A DNA stretch of 64,000 bases from contig NZ_FQVN01000004.1 in assembly GCF_900129375.1 (NCBI RefSeq), forward strand, positions 1-64,000. Reading direction: 5' to 3'. This DNA comes from Streptoalloteichus hindustanus (GTDB lineage: Bacteria; Actinomycetota; Actinomycetes; Mycobacteriales; Pseudonocardiaceae). Under the pieces are notes generated by a model. It did not search any database. It was given only the letters and a program-made list of their open reading frames with translations, and was not told the DNA's origin. Below are positions 1-9,200 of this stretch, piece by piece; the first letter of the stretch is position 1, and the number at the start of each line of letters is the position of its first letter. Made by a program: the position numbers and the translations under genes.

Positions 1-222
1 GGCGCGTCGGTCGGCGACCTGGTCGACCAGGGTTTTGCAGGTGGGGCATTCGGGCCAGAGGCGTTCGGGGGCGCGGGGGTTGTCGTAGGTCGTGGCGGTG
101 GCCGCCAGACGGCAGTAGGTGGTGACGGCCTGCCCGTCGGGTTGTTTCTCGCCGGGGTAGGCGTGGCGGGCTCCGTCGTGGGGGAGCCAGGTGTAGCTGT
201 GGTAGGGGAAGGTGTCGGACAC
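1..222 (-). CDS. Zinc-finger-like small protein (partial, runs off left edge)
   Basis: Seventy-four codons are visible, reading leftward from a GTG at 222 and continuing past base 1. The protein contains a HAYPGEKQ segment near residue 19, then TYC and further on CPTC, giving a His/Cys set (H..C..CxxC) typical of the small zinc-binding proteins that accompany XRE/DUF397 or conjugation-related loci in actinomycetes. GTG 222 is preferred because GGAG lies 6 bases upstream; an in-frame GTG at 234 has no ribosome site. It follows two other minus-strand genes but is separated from them by a hairpin, so it probably has its own promoter. Function unknown; metal binding is inferred from the spacing only. 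Confidence 0.6.
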   Translation of the reverse strand, partial: MSDTFPYHSYTWLPHDGARHAYPGEKQPDGQAVTTYCRLAATATTYDNPRAPERLWPECPTCKTLVDQVADRRA

Positions 223-301
223 GGTGCTCTCCACAGTGGACAGTGCTGGGAGGGGGTGGCGGGGCGGGAGGGGCGTCCCGGCCCGCCACCCGGGGGCCCG
301 G

Positions 302-326
302 CGTGGTGTGTCGGGGGCACACCACG
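302..326 (-). terminator. Hairpin terminator
   Basis: Perfect 9-bp arms CGTGGTGTG (302-310) and CACACCACG (318-326) with a 7-base loop lie just past the stop of the minus-strand gene ending at 336. The position fits an intrinsic terminator of the GC-rich actinomycete kind, without a long T-run. Confidence 0.55.
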
Positions 327-335
327 ACGGGCGGG

Positions 336-665
336 TCAGGACGCTTGTGCGCGCCAGAGAGTTCGGTCGCGTTGTGGGGCCAGCACCGACTCGGAGGGGA
401 CGGTGACGGTGACCTCGCACAACCGCCGGTCGACGGTGCCTCGCTCACCGGTGAGGACGTCGACGGTGATCACCCACCGGTCGCCAGAAGTGGCGCTCTC
501 GTTGAAGAACAGTTCGTGGGCGAGGTCGACGGCGTGGGACTCCGGTCCACAGGGGGTGGTGTGCCAGTAGTCGTCGTCGAGGATCTTCTGGTGCTGCCGG
601 ACCCGCCGCCCGCGTTGGTCGATGCGGTAGAAGGACACCAGGTGCCAGCGTGGAGGGACGTTCAC
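336..665 (-). CDS. Hypothetical protein, 109 aa
   Basis: I do not recognise a family. The protein starts VNVPPRWHLVSFYRID and is soluble, with a mixed alpha/beta look, no signal peptide and no membrane segment. Its GTG start overlaps the stop of the upstream gene (GTGA, 662-665), so the two are translationally coupled and probably function together. A hairpin at 302-326 closes the unit. The codon bias is that of a real gene, and the opposite-strand frames are shadows. Residues such as the aromatic-rich YWHTTPCGPESHAVDLAHELF segment suggest a folded domain, but no function can be assigned. Confidence 0.6.
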   Translation of the reverse strand: MNVPPRWHLVSFYRIDQRGRRVRQHQKILDDDYWHTTPCGPESHAVDLAHELFFNESATSGDRWVITVDVLTGERGTVDRRLCEVTVTVPSESVLAPQRDRTLWRAQAS

Positions 666-973
666 GTCTCGTCTCCTTGTGTCACCGGTGGGATGCGCCG
701 GAGCCGGTTGACGGCCTCCTCGACCTCGTGGGGGTTTTTCGTTGGCGTATTGGTGAGTTCTCGCTGGAGCCGCCGTGATCTCCGAGGTCGGCGCAGGTCA
801 CCGCGCCGCAGCAAGTCGTTGAGGGAGAGCCCGTCACCAGCTTGACGGAGAGCGTGACGCGGAAGCGAAATCGAGGACGCGGACACCGGCAACGCCGGCA
901 TCAGACGCGCCGCGACCAGGAACAGGCCGCCGAAGACACAGACGATCATGCTGAGCAAGACAAGCTGGATCAC
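662..973 (-). CDS. Small membrane-anchored protein, 103 aa
   Basis: The N-terminus (VIQLVLLSMIVCVFGGLFLVAARL) is a single hydrophobic helix; the rest is short, basic and Arg-rich, so the tail is predicted to be cytoplasmic. The GTG start at 973 has GGGAGG about 7 bases upstream. The gene is first in a coupled pair with the 109-aa gene and is divergent from the XRE regulator at 1207. The palindromic operator between them (1083-1116) suggests that the XRE protein or a neighbour controls both directions. No known family recognised. Confidence 0.55.
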   Translation of the reverse strand: MIQLVLLSMIVCVFGGLFLVAARLMPALPVSASSISLPRHALRQAGDGLSLNDLLRRGDLRRPRRSRRLQRELTNTPTKNPHEVEEAVNRLRRIPPVTQGDET

Positions 974-1082
974 GGGATCGCCTCCCGTACGAGGGGGATG
1001 GAAGCGGGCGGAACCTCCGAGCCCTGGACGACCACCTGTGGGCGTTGCGTGATGGAATGCATCCTCAGGGTGATCATCGGGA

Positions 1083-1116
1083 CTACTGTCACGCTACTAC
1101 TGTCACGTGACAGTAG
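1083..1116. promoter_or_regulatory. Three-half-site operator in divergent promoter region
   Basis: CTACTGTCAC occurs at 1083-1092 and again at 1097-1106. The second copy is followed immediately by its exact reverse complement GTGACAGTAG (1107-1116), giving a perfect 20-bp palindrome plus one extra direct half-site 14 bp upstream. It lies between the divergent small membrane gene (start 973) and the XRE regulator (start 1207), the expected place for an autoregulatory binding site. Which regulator binds is inferred. Confidence 0.6.
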
Positions 1117-1206
1117 GAAGCACTCCGATCGGGTGGCAGTTGCGTGATCGCCTCACGTGCAGGTAATGCTGGCGCAGCTCCTGCCGAGGAGGGAGAGAAC
1201 CAGGTC

Positions 1207-2052
1207 ATGGCGAACCCGCCGCCACTCGCGAGGCGTATCGAACTGGGCGCGCTGCTGCGGACGTACAGAGAGCGAGCCGGCTTGGATCTGGGCGAGGTTG
1301 CCCACGCCCTCGGCTGGACCTACGTCCAGAAAGTGGGCTTGGTCGAGTCCGGCAAGCGAAAGCTCGCCGCCACCGAGGTGGCCGCTCTGGCAGACCTGTT
1401 CAGGTTGACTGCGGCCGAGCGGGAGAAGGTGATCGAACTCGGCAAGGAAGCTCGGCGGAGAGACCCCGGTCCAGCATTCGCTGCCGACTTCGCACAGACG
1501 TACATCGCGCTGGAAGCCGCTGCTTCACACATCAAGCTCTACGCGGAGGAGCTACTGCCCGGTCTGCTTCAGACGGAAGACTATGCACGCACGTTGTTGG
1601 AGGAAGGCGGCATCCTGTCGCCCGATGAGATCGACCTCGCGGTTGCCCGTAGAGTCGAGCGACAGCGCCAACTCTCCGGACCCGCACTGCGCCTCAGCAT
1701 TGTTCTCAGCGAGTCCGCCCTGCGGCGGCAGGTAGGCGGCGCGTCCGTGATGCAGCGCCAAGTCGACCACATCCGGGAACTGGCCAGTCTCCCAAACGTC
1801 ACGTTGCAGCTTCTGCCCTTCGCAGTAGGTGCGCACCTCGCGCTCGGAACATGGTTCCACGTCCTGCACCTGGGCGACCCTGTCGTGACGTTCGTCTACG
1901 TCGAAGCCTTGACCGAGTCCGACTTTTATGATCGCCCACCTCACACTGAGGTCTATACACTGGCCTTCGATCGAGCCCAGCGAGCAGCGCTCTCTCCGGC
2001 TGAATCACTGGCCGTGATCGATGATCATATCCGTCAGCACACCATGGAGTAG
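1207..2052 (+). CDS. XRE-family helix-turn-helix regulator with DUF5753 domain
   Basis: 281 aa. Residues about 10-65 form an XRE helix-turn-helix (LGALLRTYRERAGL, then a recognition helix in TYVQKVGLVESGKRK). The remainder (from FAADFAQTYIALEAAA, with LLPGLLQTEDYARTLL) is the DUF5753 sensor-like domain usual in actinomycete regulators paired with DUF397 proteins. ATG 1207 was chosen over the in-frame upstream start at 1144 because GAGGGAGAG sits about 9 bases before it. The first DUF397 gene begins 5 bases after its stop, so they form an operon. Such pairs are known from morphology and antibiotic regulation in Streptomyces (the BldB/WhiJ-type systems); the targets here are unknown. Confidence 0.9.
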   Translation: MANPPPLARRIELGALLRTYRERAGLDLGEVAHALGWTYVQKVGLVESGKRKLAATEVAALADLFRLTAAEREKVIELGKEARRRDPGPAFAADFAQTYIALEAAASHIKLYAEELLPGLLQTEDYARTLLEEGGILSPDEIDLAVARRVERQRQLSGPALRLSIVLSESALRRQVGGASVMQRQVDHIRELASLPNVTLQLLPFAVGAHLALGTWFHVLHLGDPVVTFVYVEALTESDFYDRPPHTEVYTLAFDRAQRAALSPAESLAVIDDHIRQHTME

Positions 2053-2056
2053 CAAC

Positions 2057-2266
2057 GTGACGCGTGACCCGAAGCTGCCCGTCTTCTGGCGTAAGAGCAG
2101 TCGCAGCCAGAACGGGTCAGCTAACTGTGTGGAGATCGCGGATCTGACCGGCGCGGCCGCGGTGCGTGACTCGAAGAACCCGACCGGCCCGGCGCTCGTC
2201 TTCGCGCCGGGCGCGTTCACCGCGTTCGTCAACACGGTGAAGGAGGGGCGGCTCGACCTGAGCTGA
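2057..2266 (+). CDS. DUF397 protein 1
   Basis: 69 aa. The typical DUF397 pattern is complete: FWRKSSRSQNGSANCVEIA, then VRDSKNPTGPALVFAPGAF and a C-terminal FVNTVKEGRLDL. The GTG at 2057 is 5 bases after the stop of the XRE gene, and GGAG at the end of that gene serves as the ribosome site; the longer frame from 2021 lies inside the regulator. DUF397 proteins usually act with their adjacent XRE partner, perhaps as antagonists or co-regulators. A strong hairpin (2282-2310) follows directly. Confidence 0.88.
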   Translation: MTRDPKLPVFWRKSSRSQNGSANCVEIADLTGAAAVRDSKNPTGPALVFAPGAFTAFVNTVKEGRLDLS

Positions 2267-2281
2267 CCCGGATGATCTGGC

Positions 2282-2310
2282 AGCGGGGGCCAGTCAGACT
2301 GGCCCCCGCT
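2282..2310 (+). terminator. Hairpin terminator after first DUF397 gene
   Basis: Fourteen-base perfect arms AGCGGGGGCCAGTC (2282-2295) and GACTGGCCCCCGCT (2297-2310) lie 15 bases past the stop. The core GGGGGCC/GGCCCCC recurs in the terminator of the next DUF397 gene, which fits duplication of gene plus terminator together. Confidence 0.75.
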
Positions 2311-2473
2311 GTCCTCTGTCGCGCTACCCCCGTCTTCGGGGGCATTCGCCCTCCCTGAGCCCTCGGCCGCCGAGGTGCTGGACTCGCCCCTGCCTGTGCG
2401 AGGACCATCCTTCTTGCAAGGCGCTCCTCACCTCGGTCCGGCCCTACGGGCGCATGAGTGAAAGGTGAATGCC

Positions 2474-2683
2474 ATGGCCCTCGATCTGACCAAGGCGGCG
2501 TGGCGGAAGTCCAGCCGCAGCGCTGCGCAGAACGACCAGTGCGTTGAGGTTGCTGGCAACCTGCCTGGCGCCACCGCAGTCCGCGATTCGAAGAACCCGA
2601 CCGGCCCGGCGTTGGTGTTCGCGCCGGGCGCGTTCGCCGCGTTCGTCAACACGGTGAAGCGCGGCCAGCTCGACCTGGGCTGA
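2474..2683 (+). CDS. DUF397 protein 2
   Basis: 69 aa from ATG 2474; a GTG at 2465 is possible, but AAAGGTGA at 2461-2468 is better placed for 2474. Sequence: WRKSSRSAAQNDQCVEVAGN, then VRDSKNPTGPALVFAPGAF and FVNTVKRGQLDLG. The second half is nearly identical at DNA level to the same part of the first and third copies, so the three are recent duplicates or are kept alike by gene conversion. It stands between two hairpin terminators and probably has its own promoter in the 160 bases upstream. Confidence 0.85.
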   Translation: MALDLTKAAWRKSSRSAAQNDQCVEVAGNLPGATAVRDSKNPTGPALVFAPGAFAAFVNTVKRGQLDLG

Positions 2684-2701
2684 TCTGCAAGTCGTCGACG
2701 G

Positions 2702-2725
2702 CGGGGGCCAATCGGGTGGCCCCCG
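2702..2725 (+). terminator. Hairpin terminator after second DUF397 gene
   Basis: Perfect 9-bp arms CGGGGGCCA (2702-2710) and TGGCCCCCG (2717-2725) with a 6-base loop, 19 bases past the stop codon. The core resembles the hairpin at 2282-2310. Confidence 0.7.
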
Positions 2726-2793
2726 TCGCGCGTCGTCAGCAAGGTTCCCTGTTCGTACCCTGACATGCAGCCATCTCACGAGCGGGAGGGCGC

Positions 2794-3075
2794 ATGACAA
2801 CCATCAAGATCGGCCCTTGGCGGAAGTCCAACCGTAGTGGCGGCACTGGAGGTAACTGCGCCGAGGTAGCTCCGGTGACTGCACCCGCCGGCGCTGACTG
2901 GCGTAAGTCCAGCCACAGCCAAGGCAACGGCGCCTGCGTTGAGGTGGCGACGTTCAAGGGCGTCGCTGCGGTGCGTGACTCGAAGGACCCGGCTGGTCCG
3001 GCGTTGGTGTTCGCGCCGGGCGCGTTCGCCGCGTTCGTCAACGTTGTGAAGGATGGGCGGCTCGATCTGAGCTGA
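2794..3075 (+). CDS. DUF397 protein 3, with an extra truncated N-terminal DUF397 repeat
   Basis: 93 aa, about 25 longer than its neighbours. It carries two copies of the DUF397 opening: WRKSNRSGGTGGNCAEVAP at residues 9-27 and WRKSSHSQGNGACVEVA at about 36-52. Only the second copy continues into VRDSKDPAGPALVFAPGAF and FVNVVKDGRLDLS. It is therefore a partial internal duplication or a fusion of a truncated gene with a full one. GGGAGGG lies 6 bases before ATG 2794. No XRE gene adjoins this copy directly. Confidence 0.85.
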   Translation: MTTIKIGPWRKSNRSGGTGGNCAEVAPVTAPAGADWRKSSHSQGNGACVEVATFKGVAAVRDSKDPAGPALVFAPGAFAAFVNVVKDGRLDLS

Positions 3076-3106
3076 GCCAGTCAGAAGACGGTGCAGTCTT
3101 CGGGGG

Positions 3107-4237
3107 ATGGCCGGGGTGGGGGCGGTTGGGCGGGAGATCAGTAGGCTTGGCAGGCGGTTCGCGGTTGGCCTGCGGGTGGTGGTCGTCGGGCTGTGCACAC
3201 TGCTGTGGTTGGGTTTCGCCTCGACGCGTCAGCCGGCTTTGGCGGCGCTGACCACGGTTGGGTTCACCGCGTGGAGCGCGTTTCACGGGTTCTGGTTGCT
3301 GCGTGGGCGTTCCCTCCTGGTGGCGGATGTCGTGGTGGTGTGCGCGGTGTGTCTGGCGCAGCCGTGGACGGACGCGGTCGGGGCGCAGCAGGACAGCACG
3401 AGCTGGACGTTGGCGGTGGTCTCGATCGTGGTCGTCGCCTACCAGTGGCATCTCCGCGTGGTGCCCGGGGGTGTGGCGACGGTGCTGATCACGTTCGCCT
3501 ACCTGGCGGGTGTTGTGTTGAGCCGGCCGGAGAGTTGGCTCGTCGGGGTGCCCCTGGGAGTCTGGACCGCCGTGGAGGCCGTGTTGGCGCGGGCGTTGTT
3601 CACGTTGCTGACCAAGGGGGCGAAGGCCGCTGACGACGCGACCGAGCGGGCGGGGCGGGCGCGCCGGGCGGCGGTGGTCGCGCGGGTGCGCCGGGAGGAC
3701 GAACGTGAGCACCTGGCGGCGATTCACGACACGGCCTCGGCGACGTTGTTGATGGTCGGCCTTGGGGTCGTGCGTCGGCGGGAGGCGTGGCTCTCGGCGC
3801 GGGCGGCGAAGGACCGCGAGGTGATCCTCGGCCGGGCGGACGCGTGCGACACCGAACTGGATCTCGTCGGCGAGTTGCGGGAGAACGTGGACGCCGGTCC
3901 GTTGCGGGTGCGGTGGGAGGCGGCCAGGCCCACGTTCGTGCCGGCCTCGGTGGCGGCTGCTTTCTCTTGTGCCGTGCGGGAAGCGTTCATCAACGTCGTG
4001 CGTCACGCCGGTGTTGACGAGGTCGTCGTTCAGGTGCGGCGAGAGGGCGGGACGGTGCGGGTCGAGGTCAGCGATGCCGGGAGGGGCTTCGAGCCGCAGG
4101 GCGTGCCCAACGGCCGGTACGGCCTGACCCGCTCCATCGTCGGGCGGATGCGCGGGGCCGGCGGCAGTGCGGAGATCACCAGCATCCCGGGGTACGGCAC
4201 CCGTGTTCGCCTGGAGTGGCCGAATGCCCTCGCCTGA
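3107..4237 (+). CDS. Two-component sensor histidine kinase (NarL-system type)
   Basis: 376 aa. About five hydrophobic helices occupy residues 20-170, followed by a dimerisation/phospho-acceptor helix with H207 in the sequence IHDTASATLL. The C-terminal ATPase domain shows an N-box (REAFINVVRHAG), DAGRGF and GRYGLTRSI, so the kinase looks active. It is the first gene of a three-gene overlapping operon with a second kinase-like membrane protein and a LuxR-type regulator. The start is uncertain: ATG 3107 has only a weak G-rich site before it, and slightly later GTG codons are possible. The signal sensed is unknown. Confidence 0.85.
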   Translation: MAGVGAVGREISRLGRRFAVGLRVVVVGLCTLLWLGFASTRQPALAALTTVGFTAWSAFHGFWLLRGRSLLVADVVVVCAVCLAQPWTDAVGAQQDSTSWTLAVVSIVVVAYQWHLRVVPGGVATVLITFAYLAGVVLSRPESWLVGVPLGVWTAVEAVLARALFTLLTKGAKAADDATERAGRARRAAVVARVRREDEREHLAAIHDTASATLLMVGLGVVRRREAWLSARAAKDREVILGRADACDTELDLVGELRENVDAGPLRVRWEAARPTFVPASVAAAFSCAVREAFINVVRHAGVDEVVVQVRREGGTVRVEVSDAGRGFEPQGVPNGRYGLTRSIVGRMRGAGGSAEITSIPGYGTRVRLEWPNALA

Positions 4238-5330
4238 CGCCGTGCGCATCGCCGACCAGTTGCGGCGTCAGCAGACCTGGGCGGCGATCGTGATCACCCT
4301 CGCCGTGCTGTTCGCGTTGCAGTTCCCCACGGTTCTGGCGCACCGGCACCATTACCGGCCTGTTGAGGGGCAGTTCCTCGCGCTCGCTGTCTTCGCGGCG
4401 ACTACTGGTTGGGTCGCCGTCACGACTTGGCGCGGGCGGTCGCCGGGGCGGTGGCGTTGGCCGCTGGTCGCCGTGACACTCGCCGCCTCGGTGATCGCCA
4501 CCGCCACCGTCGCGCCGGACCAGTACCTCGGGATACCGCACTGGTCCTACGGAACCGTCGGGTGGCCGCTGACGGTGCTGGTCGTGGACCGGGGTGTGGG
4601 AGTTCTGGCCGGGTTGCTCGTCGTGCACTTCGCGGTGAGCGCGGTCCAGGTGGCGGCGGTGGGCGAGGTCGCGGTCACGTTGGGCGGGGCGCTCCAGCAA
4701 AGCCTGATCACCAGCGTGTTCCAACTCGCGGTCGGCTACGGCGCCACGCTCCTGGACCGGATCGCCGGGACCGCGGCGAGCGCGGCGCGGAAGGAGGAGG
4801 AACTCCGCACCGCCGAGGCGGTCCGGGAACAGGTGCACGCCGACCGCAAGAAGCGCTATGCCACGCTGGCGCGGACGACCATGCCCCTGCTCGACGGGCT
4901 GGCCAGCGGCGCGTTGGACCCGGCGGACCGGGAGGTGCGCCGGGCCTGCGCGGTGGAGGGGGCGAGGATGCGCCGGCTGTTCGCCGAGAACGCGGAGGTG
5001 GACGATCCGTTGACCCACGAGCTCGAAGCGTGCGTCGACCTCGCGGAGCGGCGGGGGATCAGCGTCCAGTTCCTCACGTACGGCGAGCGCGGCCCGGTGC
5101 CGACGGCGACCCGGCGTCTGCTCACCGAACCCGCGGTGGTCGCGCTCGCTTCCGCCGAGACCGCCGCCCGGGTCACCGTGGTGGGGATGGGAGATTCGGT
5201 GACTGTCAGCGTCGTGGCGGATGTTCCCGAGGACGTCATCCCGGCGGTGCGCACCTCCGAGATCAACACGTCGATCGTGTGCGAGGACGGCCGGGTCTGG
5301 GTGAAGACGACGTGGACGCCAGCGCGATGA
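4224..5330 (+). CDS. Kinase-like membrane protein lacking the phospho-acceptor histidine
   Basis: 368 aa. Four to five N-terminal membrane helices (residues about 20-160) are followed by a helical linker (ARKEEELRTAEAVREQV) and a C-terminal region that aligns in order with the partner kinase. Where the partner has IHDTAS this protein has RYATLARTTMPLLDG, without a suitable His, and the N-box and glycine boxes of the ATPase domain are not recognisable. It overlaps the kinase gene by 14 bases and the regulator by 4, so all three are co-translated. The likely role is as a non-catalytic partner, perhaps heterodimerising with the kinase or receiving the signal. ATG 4224 is chosen because earlier codons lie inside the kinase gene. 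Confidence 0.75.
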   Translation: MPSPDAVRIADQLRRQQTWAAIVITLAVLFALQFPTVLAHRHHYRPVEGQFLALAVFAATTGWVAVTTWRGRSPGRWRWPLVAVTLAASVIATATVAPDQYLGIPHWSYGTVGWPLTVLVVDRGVGVLAGLLVVHFAVSAVQVAAVGEVAVTLGGALQQSLITSVFQLAVGYGATLLDRIAGTAASAARKEEELRTAEAVREQVHADRKKRYATLARTTMPLLDGLASGALDPADREVRRACAVEGARMRRLFAENAEVDDPLTHELEACVDLAERRGISVQFLTYGERGPVPTATRRLLTEPAVVALASAETAARVTVVGMGDSVTVSVVADVPEDVIPAVRTSEINTSIVCEDGRVWVKTTWTPAR

Positions 5331-5965
5331 TCAGGGTGGCGGTGGTGGACGACCACCCGGTGGTCATCGCCGGGGTGCGGGCCTGGTGCGCCGACGCCGA
5401 CCCGCCGATCGAGGTGGTCAACGCCGACGCCAGCCCCCGCGCGTGGCAGGACTCCGCGGAGCGGGCCGACGTGGTGCTGCTCGACCTCCAACTGGAGGTC
5501 GGCTCGTTGGCCTTCGACCGACTCCAGCACCTCGTCGACCAGGGGCAGCAGGTGATCGTCTACACCATGCGCACGGACAGGCAGACCGCCCTGACCTGCC
5601 TGGACATCGGCGCCCACAGCTACCTGACCAAGGCCGAGGGCGAACACCACCTGGTGGCCGCCATCCACGCCGCCGCCGAGAACCGGCCCTACATGCCGCC
5701 CACGCTCTCGGGCGCGTTGGCCACCAACCCCGATCCGCTGTGCCCGCGCCTCGCGCCCCGCGAGATCGACGTCCTGTTGGAGTGGTTCCACTCCGAGTCC
5801 AAGGAGATGGTGGCGCGCTCGCTGAACCTGTCGGTGCGGACGGTCAACAGCTACCTGGACCGGGTGCGGGTCAAGTACGCCAGCGTCGGCCGCACCGCCC
5901 GGACCAAGGCCGCCCTGGTGGCTCGGGCGATCCAGGACGGGCTGGTCCACGTCGACGACCTCTGA
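5327..5965 (+). CDS. LuxR/NarL-family response regulator
   Basis: 212 aa. The receiver domain is complete: the acidic pair DD at residues 8-9, phospho-acceptor D53 in VVLLDLQ, and the conserved Lys in YLTKAEG. A C-terminal LuxR helix-turn-helix follows (LAPREIDVLLEWFHSESKEMVARSLNLSVRTVNSYLDRV). Its ATG overlaps the preceding stop (ATGA), coupling it to the two sensor genes. It should be phosphorylated by the kinase starting at 3107. The 257 bases beyond it hold no gene. Confidence 0.92.
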   Translation: MIRVAVVDDHPVVIAGVRAWCADADPPIEVVNADASPRAWQDSAERADVVLLDLQLEVGSLAFDRLQHLVDQGQQVIVYTMRTDRQTALTCLDIGAHSYLTKAEGEHHLVAAIHAAAENRPYMPPTLSGALATNPDPLCPRLAPREIDVLLEWFHSESKEMVARSLNLSVRTVNSYLDRVRVKYASVGRTARTKAALVARAIQDGLVHVDDL

Positions 5966-6222
5966 GTGGCGTTGACGGTCGTTTGACCGGCTGCGAACGC
6001 GCCTCGCCGCCCCTTACTCTGATCCGGGGCAGCAAGGAAACGACAGGCGCGCCGTGCATTTCTGTTCGCTCTGTGGGGTGTGAACAGCCGTGCCCGGTGC
6101 CCGACGTCGTGCTCATCAGCGCCGGTGAGCGTCTTTCTGCCCCTTCTTCTTTCAGCGCCTGTGTTTTCTCCGACCAATGATCGACGCGGTGCCGTTCACG
6201 TCGCCGAGACACCCCCGCCCGA

Positions 6223-9200
6223 TCACCAGAGGGGGGACAGGGACGAGACGATGCGGGTGGGGGAGAAGCCGAGCTGGTGCAGGACCGCGCCGGCCAGGGC
6301 CGTTGCCACGAGCCAGTCCTGGGGGCGGAGGGGTTCCGCGCGGAACGAGGGCGTCCACAGGGTTGTGGCCAGTGGCTCGACGGCGGCCGTGCCGAGGCGG
6401 CGCAGGCTTTCCGTGGTGCCGCCGCGTGCTCGGTCGGCCAGGCGGAGCGCGGTGTCCAGCACGGTGAGGGCGTAGGGCTCGACGGGTGGCGGGGCCGGCG
6501 GGAGGGGGCCGTAGGCCGTGATGGATCGCATGGTGCGGGAGATGGGGTGCCGGCGGGCGAGGCCGAGGAGCAACTGTCCGCCGGCGGCCATGACGGCGGG
6601 GGAGTAGGTGCGGAGTCCCTGGAATCCGGAGTGGGCCAGGCCGACCAGTTTTCTTCCCGTGATGGCCGTGATTTCCGGGGCGTGGGTGCGAATTCCCTCG
6701 ATGCCCGAGGAAACCAGGGCTGGGAGTTGGCGTGCTCCGTAGCCCGCCGCGCCGCCGCCGGCCGCCGCGATGAGTTGGAGGGTCGCCATGCCCAGCGGTG
6801 GCATGCTCGCGATCGTCTCGAACCCGGTCACGTTCCTGGCTCCCCGGTGCAGGGAGATCGCCGACTGCGTGACGCGCAGGGAGAGGCGGAGGTAGCTGGG
6901 GAGCTGTTCGGTCAGGCCGAACAACTCCATGAGCGCCAGGGTGCGCTCGACGTAGGGCACCCAGCGCACGATCGAGATGACGGTCGGGTCCTGGGCGATG
7001 GCCTGGTGGACGTCGGTGACGGCTCGGGCCAGGAGCACGGTGTTGGCCAGCGCCTGACTGGTGACCGCCTCGGGTCGGCCGGCGGTCGTTTCCGTGAACT
7101 TGTACCCCTCGACGCCGCCGATCCAGTGGCCCAGGGCCGACTTCAGGGCAGCTCCGGTGGCTCCCGGCGTCGCGATGATCTCGTCGATCAGCTTCTCGGG
7201 GGCGGACCTTCCGGTCAGGGCGGCTTTCTGGGCGCCCATGGCGGCGCCGAGAACCGCCATGACGGTGCGTGACTCCCGCTCCCGCTGTCGCCGCTGCTGG
7301 CGCGCTTCGTGTCCCAGGCTTTCCACGGCGCTGCCGACGATCGGGATGTCCTTGGTCACCTCGACGATCTCGGTCAGGTTCTCGTCCAGAACGCGTTGGC
7401 ACTCGGCCGCGAAGCCCGCAGCGTGGTCGCGAAGACGCTCGACGGTGTCCCCGTGCTTGCCCAGCCGTGCCTTGGCGAACGCCGTGACCGCGTCCAGGGT
7501 CCCCTTCTTCAGGTCCTCCCCGGACACCAGGGCGCGCACCGCCAGGGCCAGGTCCTCCCGGTCGGTGACCAGCCGCACCACCCACGGCAGCACGAACTGC
7601 CTGATCAGGCCGAGGTCCTGGTCGCCGACGGGGAGGTCCACCACCTCGCGCGGGGCGGTGAGCTGTCGGACCTGGGAGACCAGGTTCCGGCCCTGTTCCC
7701 CGTAGACCGCCTTGGCCCAGCTCTCGATGTCCCCTCGGTAGGGCGCGCCGAGCCGGGGCGCCAGGTAGGTCATCGCCATCGCCGAGCTGATGGCCTCCAC
7801 GAGGTAGCGGGTGATCATCGTGCGGACGGCGGGGCGGGGAACCGGTGTCAACCACTCCGACTCGACGGTGGGCGTCTCCTCCGGTGGTGTGGGCCGGGGG
7901 CCGACCGGGTCGGTGGCCTCGGTGGCGGTGACGCGCTCGAACCGCCGGCCGGTCTCGTCCTCGACCACCGAGACGGAGGAGACGTCCAGCGCGGCGCCGG
8001 AGCGGATCACGGCGGTGAGGCCGACGTCCCGGAGTTTCAGGTAGGACGCCAGCGGCCCGATGTCGTACCCGGACCGCTCCCGGAGCTGGACCCGCATGAC
8101 CGTGACGTGCTGGGCGGTGCTGTGGATCTCGGGGAGGCGCAGCGCGTAGGACAGGGCGTCGGTCTCCCTGCCGAACGCCAGGGACGCGTGGCTGGTCGTG
8201 ATCCGGCTTCCGGCGACGGGCTTGGCGGCTTCCCGCCGGCCCCGCGCGACCGCGTACCCCTTGGCGCGCTCCACGCTGCTCGCGGCGTGCTCGACCTGGG
8301 CGGTCAACTCGGTGCCGAGTTTCTCCTTGCCGCCCATGACTTCGTGCATGATCTTGTGTGCGATGTGGACGCCGCCCTTGCCCGCGACGCTGCGGACGAT
8401 CCCGGTGACCGCCTTGACGGCGGTGGAGACCGCCTGGGAGGCGGCGTCGGCCGCGTCGATCACCACGCCGGGGGAGAACTCGGCGACCGCCGTGGTCACC
8501 CGCTGGAAGGTCGACTCGGCCCGGTCGAGCAGGTTCGACAGCTTCTCCTGGAGGTTGACGAAGGTGTGGCCGACCTGTTCCAGCGCCTTGCTGGCGTGGG
8601 CGAACCGCTGGTGGAGCTCCGACAGGTTCGGGAGCACCTGGGCCGCGGCGGCTCCGGCAACGTGCGTCACCGGATTGTCCATTGTGGCCAGGTGGAACGC
8701 CTCTCTGGCGATCACCTTCAGCTCGGGCAGGAGCGCCGAGGCCGCGCCGACCGCCCCACCGGTGAGCAGTCCGGCGGTGGCGTCCACCACCATGTGCCCG
8801 GCCGACCGGCCCAGCAGCGTGCTGAGCGACGCGACCCGGAAGGTGGCGCGGAAGTCGTCCGCGCGCATCCGGTCGGTCAGGCGGCTGGCCGTGTCCAGGA
8901 AGCGGATCGACTCGACGAGCATGCCGGCGACGTTGAGAACGAGCGGGTGTTCGCCCGGGTCCTCGAAGCTGAGCCGGTAGTCCGGGTAGCCGAGCGGTCC
9001 CTCTCCGGTGGTGACGACGTACACGGTTTTGTTGGTGGGACGCAGTTTCGTGACGGCCGCGTCAATCTCCTTCGAGTACCGCTGTCCCAGCTCGACGATC
9101 GCGGGCGCGTCGGCGGCTCTCGCCTCCTCCGACATCCCTTGGGCGGCAAGGCGTTGCTGGACCACCCCGACGTCCGGCATCCGGAGTTCGGGTCCCACCG

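Noticed and set aside
5966-6222. A gene in the gap after the response regulator
   Set aside because: Frames there lack ribosome sites and overlap extensions of neighbouring shadows.
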